In this document: positions 26,323-35,609 of the stretch, piece by piece | How positions within the stretch are numbered: position 1 is the stretch's first letter | Layout: the number at the start of each line of letters is the position of its first letter | Origin: Halorubrum rubrum | Lineage (GTDB): Archaea; Halobacteriota; Halobacteria; Halobacteriales; Haloferacaceae | Assembly: GCF_024494685.1 (NCBI RefSeq) | Contig: NZ_JANHDM010000004.1 | Location: 144,202-208,201, forward strand | Direction of reading: 5' to 3' | Length of the DNA stretch: 64,000 nt | Translations under genes and position numbers: made by a program | Notes under the pieces: model-generated | What the model was told of the DNA's origin: nothing | Database searches by the model: none | Seen by the model: the letters and a program-made list of their open reading frames with translations, nothing else

Positions 26323-27369
26323 ATGCCGCCGAGCGTGCTCATGTTAGGTTGGGGGTATCCGCCGAACGTCACCGGCGGGTTGGACGTCCACGTCGGGGAG
26401 CTGTTCTCCGGGCTGCGCGACGAGTTCGACGTGGACGCGAAGCTGGTGTTGCCCGCCGAGTTGGCGCCCGACGACGAGCCGGGGCTGGAGGGCGTCGAGA
26501 CCGGCGAGGGCGACGTGGCGACCCGCGTGGGGCGCCTCAGCGACCGCTTCGTCGAACTCGCCCCCGACTACGACGTGATCCACACCCACGACTGGTTCGG
26601 CTACGGGCCGGGCCGGGAGGCGTCGCGAGCCTCGGACGCGACGTGGGTCTCCTCGTTCCACTCGCTGGCGAGCGACCGGAACATCGACCCGCCCACGCGC
26701 GAGGTCGAGACCGAGCGACGGCTCGCGAACGCGGCCGACGTCAACATCGCCGTGAGCGAGATCGTCCGCGCGGACATCCGGGAGCTGTACGGGGCCGACT
26801 CGCGCGTCGTCTACAACGGCTTCTCGACGCCGACGTTCTCCGGGAAGGACGTCCGTGCGGACCTCGGGATCGACGGCGAGATGCTGTTCTTCGTCGGGCG
26901 ACACACCGATCAGAAGGGGATCTCCCACCTGCTGTACGCGATGAAGAAGCTCCGCGGCCGCGACGTCACGCTCGTCGTCGGCGGCTCCGGCCACCAGACC
27001 GAACAGCTGAAGCGGTTCGTCGAGCTGCTGGGGATAGGAGAGAAGGTCGAGTTCGTCGGCTACGTGCCCGAGGCGGAGCTCGGCGACTACTACGCCGCGA
27101 GCGACGCGTTCGTCTCGCCCTCGTTTTCCGAGCCGTTCGGTATCACGATCACCGAGGCGCTGGAGGCGGGCACGCAGGTCGTCTCGACGCGGTGTGGCGC
27201 TGCCGAGATCCTGCCGGAGGGCTGTCTGATCGAGGTCACGCCGGACTCGGAATCGATCGTCGACGGGCTCGCGGCCGCGCTCGACCGCGAGTCGCCGCCG
27301 GAGTACGAGCGCCGCGACTGGTCGGCGGTCGCCGAGGACACCTTGGACATCTACGAGGACGTCGCCTGA
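26323..27369 (+). CDS. GT4 glycosyltransferase (glycogen synthase-like)
   Basis: A 348-residue GT-B enzyme. The N-terminal donor loop GWGYPPNVTGGLDVHVGEL and IHTHDWFGYG are typical of starch/glycogen-synthase-like GT4 enzymes. VGRHTDQKGISHLLYAM and SFSEPFGITITEALEAG (E-x7-E retaining motif, about residues 266-282) form the nucleotide-sugar half. The acceptor is unknown. The start is the ATG at 26323. Confidence 0.88.
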   Translation: MPPSVLMLGWGYPPNVTGGLDVHVGELFSGLRDEFDVDAKLVLPAELAPDDEPGLEGVETGEGDVATRVGRLSDRFVELAPDYDVIHTHDWFGYGPGREASRASDATWVSSFHSLASDRNIDPPTREVETERRLANAADVNIAVSEIVRADIRELYGADSRVVYNGFSTPTFSGKDVRADLGIDGEMLFFVGRHTDQKGISHLLYAMKKLRGRDVTLVVGGSGHQTEQLKRFVELLGIGEKVEFVGYVPEAELGDYYAASDAFVSPSFSEPFGITITEALEAGTQVVSTRCGAAEILPEGCLIEVTPDSESIVDGLAAALDRESPPEYERRDWSAVAEDTLDIYEDVA

Positions 27370-27422
27370 GCGGCGCGGAGAGCCGGCCGTCCGACCCCGT
27401 CCCGATCCCGTCTCGACTCCGT

Positions 27423-27764
27423 CTAGTTCTCCCGGTACACGTCGAGTTCGGTCGCCGGCTCCGGGTGTCGGATCCGGAAGCCGTCGGCCGTCTCGATCAC
27501 GCCGCGAGTGCTGTCGGTCGCCCCGCGGTAGGGGGTGCCGTCCTCCTCGCGGGCCGCCGCGCCCTGGTACGGCGAGGTGTACGGTGACGCGTACGACGAC
27601 TCCGAGACCGGGTCGTCGAAGCTCTCCGGCGGGAGGTAGATCCGCTCGCCGCCGGCGGAGCGAACGACCACCGCGACGTCCCGCGTCCCGGTCACGTCGA
27701 TGACGGTCCGTTCCGCCGTGACGCGCGTGTCGATCCCGACCTCGTTCGCCTCGATGTCGGCCAT
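27423..27764 (-). CDS. Haloarchaeal conserved protein (probably DUF7510)
   Basis: A 113-residue protein starting MADIEANEVGIDTRVTAERT. It has a beta-rich start, a conserved block ERIYLPPESFDDP, then a tyrosine/serine-rich stretch (SSYASPYTSPYQG) and DGFRIRHPEPATELDVYREN. I believe it is DUF7510; the role is unknown. It is divergent from rpa1 across an 85-base gap. Confidence 0.65.
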   Translation of the reverse strand: MADIEANEVGIDTRVTAERTVIDVTGTRDVAVVVRSAGGERIYLPPESFDDPVSESSYASPYTSPYQGAAAREEDGTPYRGATDSTRGVIETADGFRIRHPEPATELDVYREN

Positions 27765-27849
27765 GTGCCCCCCTGCGGACGGGAGCGGTTTAGCTGTGCC
27801 GGACGGGAGGGGTGAACCCTTTTGTGCGGTCGCGTCGAACTCGCGAGCG

Positions 27850-29124
27850 ATGGACGTCAACAGCCATGCCGAGGAGCTCGCCTCCGACCTCGGCGTAGAC
27901 AAGGCGGAGGTCAAAGCGGACCTGGAGAACCTACTCGAGTACAGCGTCCCGATCGACGAGGCCAAACAGAGCGTCCGGCGGAAACACGGCGGCGGTGGCG
28001 GCGGGTCGAGTCCGACCCCGGAGTCCGTCGACCTCGCCGAGATCACGACCGACCACGGGAACGTCACGGTCACCGTCCGGGTGCTCACTCGCGGAACCCG
28101 CACGATCCGGTATCAGGGCGACGACCTCACGATCCGCGAGGGGGAGCTCGCCGACGGGACGGGGACGATATCCTACACCGCCTGGCAGGACTTCGGGTTC
28201 GAGCCGGGCGACTCGCTCACGATCGGCAACGCCGGCGTGCGCGAGTGGGACGGCGAGCCCGAGCTCAACCTCAACGAGTCGACGACGGTCGCGATCGCCG
28301 ACGAGCCCGTCTCCGTCGACCGCGAGGTGGGCGGCGACCGCGACCTCGTCGAGATCGCGGCCGGTGACCGCGGCCGCAACGTGGAGGTCCGGGTCCTGGA
28401 GGTCGAGTCGAAGACGATCTCGGGTCGGGACGGCGAGACGGAGATCCGGGAGGGCGTCGTCGGCGACGCGACCGCGAGGCTCCCCTTCACCGACTGGGAC
28501 CCGCGTCCGGAGCTGGAGGCGGGCGCCGACCTCCGGATCGAGGACGTGTACGCCCGCGAGTTCCGCGGCGTCCCCTCGATCAACCTCACCGAGTTCACGA
28601 CGGTGACGCCGCTTCCGGACCCCGTCGAGGTGACGGAGAGCGCGCCGCGGCTGTCGGTCGCGGAGGCGGTCGCCTCCGGCGGGGTGTTCGACGTCGAACT
28701 CGTCGGGAACGTCCTCGAGGTGCGCGACGGCTCCGGGCTCATCGAGCGCTGTCCGGAGTGCGGCCGCGTGATCCAGAACGGCCAGTGCCGGAGCCACGGC
28801 GAGGTCGACGGCGAGGACGACCTCCGCGTGAAGGCGATCCTCGACGACGGCACCGACACCGTCACCGTCGTGCTCGACTCCGACCTCACGGCCGCGGTGT
28901 ACGGCGGCGGGCTCGAGGAGGCGCTCGCGGCCGCGACCGACGCGATGGACAAGGACGTCGTCGCGGAGTCGATCGCCGAGACGCTCGAGGGCGGGGCCTA
29001 CCGCGTCCGCGGGAGCCTCTCCGTCGACGAGTACGGCGCGACCCTCGACGCCACGGCGTTCGAGGCGGCCGACGACGACCCCGCCGACGCGGCCCGCGCG
29101 ACGCTCGCGGAGGTGCGCGCATGA
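27850..29124 (+). CDS. rpa1: Replication protein A (single-stranded DNA-binding), RPA1 type
   Basis: A 424-residue protein. A short N-terminal helical part is followed by three OB folds (about residues 62-145, 160-250 and 275-400). The third contains a zinc finger CPECGRVIQNGQCRSH near residue 301. RPA coats ssDNA during replication and repair. The gene order rpa1, associated protein, phosphoesterase matches the haloarchaeal rpa1 operon. The start is the ATG at 27850. Confidence 0.92.
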   Translation: MDVNSHAEELASDLGVDKAEVKADLENLLEYSVPIDEAKQSVRRKHGGGGGGSSPTPESVDLAEITTDHGNVTVTVRVLTRGTRTIRYQGDDLTIREGELADGTGTISYTAWQDFGFEPGDSLTIGNAGVREWDGEPELNLNESTTVAIADEPVSVDREVGGDRDLVEIAAGDRGRNVEVRVLEVESKTISGRDGETEIREGVVGDATARLPFTDWDPRPELEAGADLRIEDVYAREFRGVPSINLTEFTTVTPLPDPVEVTESAPRLSVAEAVASGGVFDVELVGNVLEVRDGSGLIERCPECGRVIQNGQCRSHGEVDGEDDLRVKAILDDGTDTVTVVLDSDLTAAVYGGGLEEALAAATDAMDKDVVAESIAETLEGGAYRVRGSLSVDEYGATLDATAFEAADDDPADAARATLAEVRA

Positions 29125-30644
29125 GCGACGACGGACCGGGCACCCGCGAGGTCGCCCACCGGCTGTTCGCGGCGGAGTTCGACGACGCCTCCCTGTCGTA
29201 CTCCGAGAGCGACGAGGAGCGCGCCCCGAACTACGTCGTGACGCCGACGGGTGCGCGAGTCAACCGGCTGTTCGTCGCGGGCGTGCTCACCGAGGTCGAG
29301 CGCGTCAACGACCAGACGAGCCGCGGCCGGGTCGTCGACCCCTCCGGCGCGTTCGTGACGTACGCCGGCCAGTACCAGCCGGACGAGCAGGCGTTCCTCG
29401 AACGCGCGGAGACGCCCGCGTTCGTCGCGTTGACGGGCAAGGCCCGGACGTTCGAGCCGGAGGACTCGGATCGGGTGTTCACCTCCGTCCGCCCGGAGAG
29501 CCTGAACGAGGTCGACGCCGACACCCGCGACCGGTGGGTCGTCTCCGCGGCCGAGCGGACCCTCGACCGCCTCGCGGTCCTCGAGCGGGCGATCGCGTCC
29601 GACCTCCGCGGCGAGGAATTGCGAGGCGCGCTCGAGGCCGGCGGGGCCTCCGCGTCGCTCGCGGCGGGGATCCCCAAGGCGCTCGCCCACTACGACACCT
29701 CGCCCGCGTACGTCGAGGCGGTCCGACGGATGGCCGTCGACGCGCTGGAGCTGATCGCCGGCGAGCGCGACGAGGTCCGCCCTCCCGAGATCGCGCCCGA
29801 CGCCGGCGGCGACGCGACGATCGGCCCGCTGCCCGACACCGACGTGCGAGTCGAGACGGCGGCCGGAGCGGACGCGGCGACGCCGACCGAGCCGGACGAA
29901 TCGACCGAACCGGACGAGCCGGACGAATCGACCGAACCGGACGAGCCGGACGAATCGACCGAGCCGTCGATCGGATCGCAGGAAGCGACCGACGAGTCGG
30001 TACTCGACTCCACCGACGAGGCTCCCTCGGACGAGTCCACGCCGACCGGGGCGGTCGACGACGGACCGGAGGACGCCGACGTCGCTGACGGCCCCGACGG
30101 TCTCGGCGACTTCGGCGGGGCCGAGGACGCCGGTGACGACGACGACGGTGCTGTCGACGATTCCGACGATGCCGACGACGAACCCGGTCTCGGCGACTTC
30201 GACGACGACGGGACGGACGAGATGTACGAGCTCGACGACGACGAGCGCGAGGAGATCGAAGCCGAGTTCGGCACCGACTTCTCGACCGGATCCGAGGTCG
30301 ACGAGCCGGGCGAAGCCGACATCGACGTGCCCGAACCCGACGAGCCGTCCCCGGACGCCGAGAGCGTGAGCGACGTCGAGCCCGCGGACGCCGGAACCGC
30401 CGCCAAAGACGACGCCGCCGATCCCGACGAGACCCTCGCCCCCGACGACGTCGACCTCGAGGCCGCGGCGGTCGAGGAGATGGAGGCGCTCGACGACGGC
30501 GACGGCGCGGACCGCGAGGCGGTCGTCGAGGCGGTCGCGACCGAGCACGGGGTCGACCCCGAAGCCGTCGAGGAGGCCGTCCAGGACGCGCTGATGGGCG
30601 GGAAGTGCTACGAGCCGGGAGACGGGCTACTCAAGGCGATCTGA
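29121..30644 (+). CDS. rpap1: RPA-associated protein
   Basis: A 507-residue protein. The N-terminal 225 residues are an OB-fold domain (REVAHRLFAAEFDDA, VTPTGARVNRLFVAGVLTEV, GAFVTYAGQY) typical of COG3390 RPA-associated proteins. The middle (about 255-430) is very acidic and low-complexity, including a 9-residue repeat EPDESTEPD. The C-terminus holds a small helical domain, DREAVVEAVATEHGVDPEAV. It overlaps rpa1 by ATGA and shares a TGATG junction with the next gene. Confidence 0.9.
   Translation: MSDDGPGTREVAHRLFAAEFDDASLSYSESDEERAPNYVVTPTGARVNRLFVAGVLTEVERVNDQTSRGRVVDPSGAFVTYAGQYQPDEQAFLERAETPAFVALTGKARTFEPEDSDRVFTSVRPESLNEVDADTRDRWVVSAAERTLDRLAVLERAIASDLRGEELRGALEAGGASASLAAGIPKALAHYDTSPAYVEAVRRMAVDALELIAGERDEVRPPEIAPDAGGDATIGPLPDTDVRVETAAGADAATPTEPDESTEPDEPDESTEPDEPDESTEPSIGSQEATDESVLDSTDEAPSDESTPTGAVDDGPEDADVADGPDGLGDFGGAEDAGDDDDGAVDDSDDADDEPGLGDFDDDGTDEMYELDDDEREEIEAEFGTDFSTGSEVDEPGEADIDVPEPDEPSPDAESVSDVEPADAGTAAKDDAADPDETLAPDDVDLEAAAVEEMEALDDGDGADREAVVEAVATEHGVDPEAVEEAVQDALMGGKCYEPGDGLLKAI
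29889..29966 (+). repeat. 27-base tandem repeat within rpap1
   Basis: About 2.9 copies of a 27-base in-frame unit encoding EPDESTEPD, with one or two base changes in the last copy. It lies in the disordered acidic linker, so copy number could vary between strains. Confidence 0.8.
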
Positions 30645-31444
30645 TGGCCGCGGTCGAGCCGGTCGTCGGCGAGCCGGCGGCCGTCGCCGACCTGGGCGAC
30701 GAGCGGGCGCTGCTCGTCGCTGACGTCCACGCCGGCATCGAGGTCGGCCTCCGCTACGAACGCGGGGTGGAACTCGAGAGCCGCGCCGACGAGCGACGGG
30801 ACCGGATCCGTTCGCTGATCGACCAAACCGGCGTCGATCGGTTCGTCGTTCTCGGCGACCTCGCCCACCGCGTCGGCGCGCCGGAGGGCAGAGAGCGCGA
30901 TGAGATACAGGCGCTCGTGGCGGCGGTCACGGAGCGCGTTCCGATCACGCTGGTCGAGGGAAACCACGACGCCGGCGTCGCGGAGGCGTTCGCCGACCGT
31001 CTCGACGTGATCGGTCCCCGCGGTGGCGTCCTGTGTGGGAGCGGCGGGTCGACCGGCGACGGGTCCGGCGTCGCCGTCCTCCACGGTCACACCCGGCCCG
31101 ACCCGTCACTCCGGTCCGCGGACGTGGTCTGTATGGGCCACGAGCATCCGCAGGTCAGACTCGAGGACGCGGTCGGTGGGTCGCGGACCGAGCGCGCGTG
31201 GTTACGCGGTCCGTTGAAGTCGTCCGTCTTCGGGAATGGAGACGACCCGGACGGAGCCGGTCGGGAGTCCGCGGAGATCGGGCCCGAACTCGTCGTGTTT
31301 CCGGCGTTCAACGAGCGCTCCGGGGGCACGTGGATCAACGTCGAGGGGGAATCGTTTCTCGCACCGTTCCTCCCGGACGGGCTCGTCGCCGGCGACGCCT
31401 ACCTCCTCGACGGGACGCGGCTCGGCGACTTCCGCCGGATCTAA
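30644..31444 (+). CDS. rpe: RPA-associated metallophosphoesterase
   Basis: A 266-residue calcineurin-like phosphoesterase. Metal motifs are VADVHAGIE (residues 24-32), VLGDLAHRVG, VEGNHD, LHGHTRPD and MGHEHPQV. Third gene of the rpa1 operon, with TGATG overlap to rpap1. The substrate is unknown; a role in DNA end or nucleotide processing with RPA is inferred from context. Confidence 0.9.
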   Translation: MAAVEPVVGEPAAVADLGDERALLVADVHAGIEVGLRYERGVELESRADERRDRIRSLIDQTGVDRFVVLGDLAHRVGAPEGRERDEIQALVAAVTERVPITLVEGNHDAGVAEAFADRLDVIGPRGGVLCGSGGSTGDGSGVAVLHGHTRPDPSLRSADVVCMGHEHPQVRLEDAVGGSRTERAWLRGPLKSSVFGNGDDPDGAGRESAEIGPELVVFPAFNERSGGTWINVEGESFLAPFLPDGLVAGDAYLLDGTRLGDFRRI

Positions 31445-31453
31445 GCTCCGATA

Positions 31454-32548
31454 TCACTCGACGAGGTCCTCGGAGAGCGGCCAGCCGTCGTCGACCGTCG
31501 CGGCGGGGTCGTCCGGCGTTCGCGCGTTGCGGTAGAGGTGTTCGAGGTTCTCCAGCGTGCGGTCGACGTCGAACCGCTCGATGGCGGCCCTCGTGTCCCG
31601 ATCCGTGGAGAGACAGGTCTCTACCGCCTCGACCAGCTCCTCGCGGTCGCCGCTGGCGAATCGTTCGCCGTTTCCGGGACCGATCGTCTGATCGAACGGT
31701 GGAACGTCGGCCGCGGCGACGGGCGTGCCGCAGGCGTTCGCCTCGAGCGTCGACAGCCCCAGCGTGTCGCCGGTCGAGGCCGTGACGAACGCGTCGATGG
31801 AGGAGTAGAAGATCGGCAGGTCCTCGCGCGGAAGGAAATCGCGGACCGTCGCGTTCTCCGGTGCGTCGCGTTCGAGCGCCTCGCGGCGCGGTCCCTCGCC
31901 GACCACGACGAACCGATATTCGGGGAGGCTCTCGGCGGCTCGCAGGATCTCCTCGACGTTCTTCTCCATGCTCAGCCGGCCGCTGTACCCGATCACGGTT
32001 CGGTCGGGGTACCAGTCCTCCGCGGTCGGCTCGAAGAAGTCCATGTCGATGCCGACCGGAAGCGGGACGTGCTCGACGTCGCGGTCGATCCGCTTCGTCG
32101 AGGCGGTCACGACGTCGAACGTCCGGAGGAACGCGTTCTCGAGCGGGACGTACAGCCGCGAGAGCGCCGTTGCGGCCGCCTCCGATCCGACGCTCTGGTG
32201 GAAGTACTCCTCGAGCGGCGTGTGGTGTGTGTACACCGAAGGCACGTCGCGTTTCCAGGCGTAGTACCGGCCGAGCATCCCGACCGGTGCGGGGCCGTGA
32301 CAGTGGACCACGTCGAGCGTCGGCAGCGTCGAGAGGCGGCGGTACGTCGGGATCCGATATCCCTTATAAAACGGGTTCGGGAGGGACCTGACCGGTATCT
32401 CCCGGTCGTCGGGCTCGTAGTCGCCGTCCGGATATATCACGTACACCTCGTGGCCCTTGGCCTCCAGCTCCTCGCGCCAGAGGTCGATAGTGTACGTGAC
32501 GCCGTCGATTCCGGGGAAGTAGCTGTCGGTGAAGAAGCCGATCCGCAC
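31454..32548 (-). CDS. GT4 glycosyltransferase
   Basis: A 364-residue GT-B enzyme with GTG start. FFTDSYFPGIDGVTYTI and VYTHHTPLEEYFH match the mannosyl/glucosyl-diacylglycerol transferase-like group. IGYSGRLSMEKNVEEIL starts the donor half. The retaining motif reads DTLGLSTLE, with Asp in place of the first Glu. It directly abuts the upstream glycosyltransferase (stop then start with no gap). It is convergent with rpe, 9 bases away. Confidence 0.88.
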   Translation of the reverse strand: MRIGFFTDSYFPGIDGVTYTIDLWREELEAKGHEVYVIYPDGDYEPDDREIPVRSLPNPFYKGYRIPTYRRLSTLPTLDVVHCHGPAPVGMLGRYYAWKRDVPSVYTHHTPLEEYFHQSVGSEAAATALSRLYVPLENAFLRTFDVVTASTKRIDRDVEHVPLPVGIDMDFFEPTAEDWYPDRTVIGYSGRLSMEKNVEEILRAAESLPEYRFVVVGEGPRREALERDAPENATVRDFLPREDLPIFYSSIDAFVTASTGDTLGLSTLEANACGTPVAAADVPPFDQTIGPGNGERFASGDREELVEAVETCLSTDRDTRAAIERFDVDRTLENLEHLYRNARTPDDPAATVDDGWPLSEDLVE

Positions 32549-33535
32549 TCAGACCACCTCCTCGTACAGCGACCGGTAGCGCTCCGCGACCGCATCGAGC
32601 GAGAACTCCTCGCTCCGGGCGGCCGCGTTCGCGCCGAGCCGGTCTCGGAGGTCGGGGTCGGCGAGCCGTTCTATCGCCTCGACGAAGGCGTCGACGCCGG
32701 CGTCCGCCGCGGTCTTTACACACTCCCGGCCGTCCTCGAGCCACGCGAACGGCTCGATGTCGCGGACGACCGCCGGTTTCCCCGCGGTCATCGCCTCCAG
32801 CAGGGCGATCCCCTCGTTCTCCTCGTGGGTCGGGAAACAGAACACGTCGCCGGCGGCGTACGCTCCCCGGATGTCGTCGACGTAGCCGGTGAACGTACAG
32901 TTCTCCGGCGACTCCTCGATCAGCGCCGTCGTCTCGCGACCCTTCAACGACAGGTCCAGCGGCCCGAACCACGCGAAGTCGACGTCGGGCAGCCGGCGGG
33001 CCGTCTCGACGAACGTCTCGAGTCCCTTGCGTTTGATCACGTGGCCGACGAGGAAGACGACCGGCGCCTCGAGGTCGTACCGCTCGCGGTAGGTCGCCTC
33101 CAGCGCCTCGAAGCCGGCGAGCTTCTCGCGGTCGACCCCGTTCGAGATGACCGTCGTCGGGACGTCGACGTACGACTCGATCACTCCGCGGTTGTACTCC
33201 GAGGGACAGACGAGCGCGTCCGCGAGCCCGTACGCCCACTGGAGGTACGGCCGGAGCGGCCTCGCGAGCGCGTTCGTGAACCGGAAGCTGTCGCCGAAGT
33301 CCTCGGCGGTGACGTGCGCGTTCGCGACGACCGGCACGCCCCGTCGGGCCGCGCGTCGCGCGTACCACGCAGACCGGGGACCGAGCAGGTTACAGTGGAA
33401 CACGTCGGCCTCGAGCGTCGGCTCCGTCGTGTACTCGATCCCGAGCCGGTCGAGCATCTTCCGCTGGTGGGCGACGGACTCGCGGATCCCCCCCGTGACC
33501 CGCGACTCGAACTCGAAGTAGTGGCTCACCTTCAT
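32549..33535 (-). CDS. GT4 glycosyltransferase
   Basis: A 328-residue GT-B enzyme. YFEFESRVTGGIRESVAHQ is the acceptor half, VGHVIKRKGLETFVETA starts the donor half, and HEENEGIALLEAMTAG carries the E-x7-E motif. Middle gene of a three-gene same-strand cluster, sulfatase-like / GT4 / GT4, with gaps of 10 and 0 bases. Likely works on cell-surface or lipid-linked sugars; the exact sugar is not visible. Confidence 0.88.
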   Translation of the reverse strand: MKVSHYFEFESRVTGGIRESVAHQRKMLDRLGIEYTTEPTLEADVFHCNLLGPRSAWYARRAARRGVPVVANAHVTAEDFGDSFRFTNALARPLRPYLQWAYGLADALVCPSEYNRGVIESYVDVPTTVISNGVDREKLAGFEALEATYRERYDLEAPVVFLVGHVIKRKGLETFVETARRLPDVDFAWFGPLDLSLKGRETTALIEESPENCTFTGYVDDIRGAYAAGDVFCFPTHEENEGIALLEAMTAGKPAVVRDIEPFAWLEDGRECVKTAADAGVDAFVEAIERLADPDLRDRLGANAAARSEEFSLDAVAERYRSLYEEVV

Positions 33536-33545
33536 CGTCCGGCGG

Positions 33546-34421
33546 TCACGTCACTTCGAGCCACGGCACCTCCATCAGCGGCGGAATGTGCGTCTCGATG
33601 TGGTGTTCCCAGACGCCCTCCTCGCCGAACGCCTCGCCGTGGTCGGCGGTGACGACGACCGTCCCGTCGAGCTCGTCGACCAGGTCGGCGACGGACTCCA
33701 AGGCGATCCGCAGGTTCTCCTCGTATAACCGGAGCGCGGCAACTCGTGTGCCGTCCTTCACGAGGTCGGCCGGATCGAGCTCCAGCCAGAGCCCGGCCTT
33801 CTGGGCGAACTGGCTGTCGTCCAGTCGGCTCTCGATCTTCGGTCGGATCGAATCGCTGAGCGAGGAGAGCAACCCGTCGCTCCCGTCGTCGCCGTCGACT
33901 CCGTCCTCGTTCGCCTCCTGCTCTTGGCGTTTGATCCCCTTCTGGATCTGTTTGAGCTTCTGGCCCTTGCCGCGCGAGAGGTACGGCGCGTGCGGCTGCA
34001 TGTAGTGGAGCACGGTGCGGTCGGCGGCCTCGACCGCGGCCTGCTCGTCTCTGAACGCCTCCGCGATCCCCCCCGGCGGGACCGTCCCGAGGTCGTCGTC
34101 CCAGCCGGTCTTCCAGACGTCGTGGATGTCGCTGATGTGGTCGGAGGCGGTCCACTCGTAGTCGCAGCTCGCGCCCCACTTGAGCTCGTTCAGCGGGATC
34201 CCCAGGTCGTTGATGAAGGGATTCCCGGAGAAGTACGCGATGTCGTGATCGCCCGTGAACGTTCGGTAGGCCCACTCGGGCGTCGAGGAGCCGACGCTCC
34301 AGCGCTTCTCCAGGTCGCCCTCGAGGTAGTCGTCGTAGACGTCCCGGAACACGTCGTATCGACACGCGTCGAGCACCAGACAGTAGTCCCACTCCGATTC
34401 GAGGAAACGCTGGTCTTCCAT
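33546..34421 (-). CDS. Sulfatase/alkaline phosphatase-superfamily protein
   Basis: A 291-residue protein. DYCLVLDACRYDVFRD at residues 12-27 gives the metal Asp and nucleophile region, TVLHYMQPHAPYL near 138 and TVVVTADHGEAFGE near 262 give further metal ligands. Haloarchaeal glycosylation clusters often contain such proteins, which may transfer or remove sulfate or phosphate groups. There is no signal peptide. A charged insert (residues 150-190, EANEDGVDGDDGSD) is low complexity. Confidence 0.82.
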   Translation of the reverse strand: MEDQRFLESEWDYCLVLDACRYDVFRDVYDDYLEGDLEKRWSVGSSTPEWAYRTFTGDHDIAYFSGNPFINDLGIPLNELKWGASCDYEWTASDHISDIHDVWKTGWDDDLGTVPPGGIAEAFRDEQAAVEAADRTVLHYMQPHAPYLSRGKGQKLKQIQKGIKRQEQEANEDGVDGDDGSDGLLSSLSDSIRPKIESRLDDSQFAQKAGLWLELDPADLVKDGTRVAALRLYEENLRIALESVADLVDELDGTVVVTADHGEAFGEEGVWEHHIETHIPPLMEVPWLEVT

Positions 34422-34525
34422 CGGTTGCGGGTACGTTTCGGATCGAACGTTGTATTCTTATTGATCCGGACCCGTCGCCGCGTCCGATCAGACGTTTCAA
34501 GTTCGCTACCCCGATAGGGTCGGGC

Positions 34526-35545
34526 ATGGCCGACGGAAACCGCCGCGCGCTGCTTCTCGGGTCGTTCGCGGCGGTCGCCGTTCTCGCGGTGCTGTTCTTC
34601 CTCGTCGGGGCGGGGGACGTCCTCGACGTCCTCTCGTCCGCGGACCCGGCGTACGTGGCGGCGACCGCGGCGTTCGCGCTCTGCTGGCTGGCCGCCTGGG
34701 GGCTGATGCTCCGGACCGTCCTCCGCTCGCTCGACGTCTCGATCCCCGTCCACACGTCCGTGCTCGTCTACGTCGGGGCCGTCTTCGCGAACAACGTCAC
34801 CCCGTTCGGACAGGCCGGCGGCGAGCCGGTCGCCGCGCTGCTCATCTCGAAGGTCTCCGACTGCCGGTACGAGACCGGGCTCGCCGGCATCGCGAGCGTC
34901 GACGTCCTCAACGTCGTCCCCTCCCTCTCCCTCGTCTTCGTCGGCGTCGGCTACTACGCGACCACCGCCGCCGTCGGCGACCGCCTCGGAACCGCGGTCG
35001 CCTCGGCCGTCGCGCTGGTCGGCGGCGTCGTGCTCGCCATCGCGGTCGTCTGGCGGTACCGCGAGACGCTCATCGTGCGGCTCCCGGCGTTCGTCACCCC
35101 GTGGGTCGACCGGCTCGGGCGAGGACGGTACGACGCGGCGACGCTCGAGGCCGACCTCACCGGACGGCTGACCCGATTTTTCGACGACATCGAGCGCGTC
35201 GGAACCGACCGGTGGCGGCTGTCGATCGTCGTCGCGCTGTCGCTTCTGGGGTGGCTCGCGCAGGCGATCGCGTTGACGGCGGCGTTCGCCGCGGTCGGTC
35301 ACGCGATTCCCCCGTACGTGGTGCTCTTCGCCATCCCGCTCGCGAACCTCGCCGGCGCGACGCCGATGCCGGGCGGTCTCGGGGGGATCGAGGCCGCCTA
35401 CGTGGCGTTGCTCGTGCCGATCACCGGGATCGATGCCTCCGTGATCACCGCCGCCGTGCTCGTGTTCCGCGGCGGAACCTACTGGACGCCGATCGTGCTC
35501 GGCGGGGTCGTGACCTCGGCGCTCGGCGTCCACATGCTGCGGTGA
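34526..35545 (+). CDS. Flippase-like / LPG-synthase transmembrane domain protein (UPF0104)
   Basis: A 339-residue membrane protein with about eight helices. NNVTPFGQAGGEPVAALLI and GATPMPGGLGGIEAAYVALL are the two conserved gly-rich signatures. The family includes the C-terminal half of AglD-type enzymes and lipid-modifying proteins. It is divergent from the sulfatase/GT4 operon, so the shared 104-base promoter region may link it to surface sugar assembly. Confidence 0.88.
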   Translation: MADGNRRALLLGSFAAVAVLAVLFFLVGAGDVLDVLSSADPAYVAATAAFALCWLAAWGLMLRTVLRSLDVSIPVHTSVLVYVGAVFANNVTPFGQAGGEPVAALLISKVSDCRYETGLAGIASVDVLNVVPSLSLVFVGVGYYATTAAVGDRLGTAVASAVALVGGVVLAIAVVWRYRETLIVRLPAFVTPWVDRLGRGRYDAATLEADLTGRLTRFFDDIERVGTDRWRLSIVVALSLLGWLAQAIALTAAFAAVGHAIPPYVVLFAIPLANLAGATPMPGGLGGIEAAYVALLVPITGIDASVITAAVLVFRGGTYWTPIVLGGVVTSALGVHMLR

Positions 35546-35609
35546 CCGAGCTGCCGGAGACCAGCCACCGTACCCGCCGCACCCGCCGCGTCCGCCGGCG
35601 ACTCGGCCG

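Noticed and set aside
28998..30548. 516-codon frame antisense to the RPA-associated protein
   Set aside because: It is a composition shadow of the acidic repeats on the sense strand, with no domain and no start signal.
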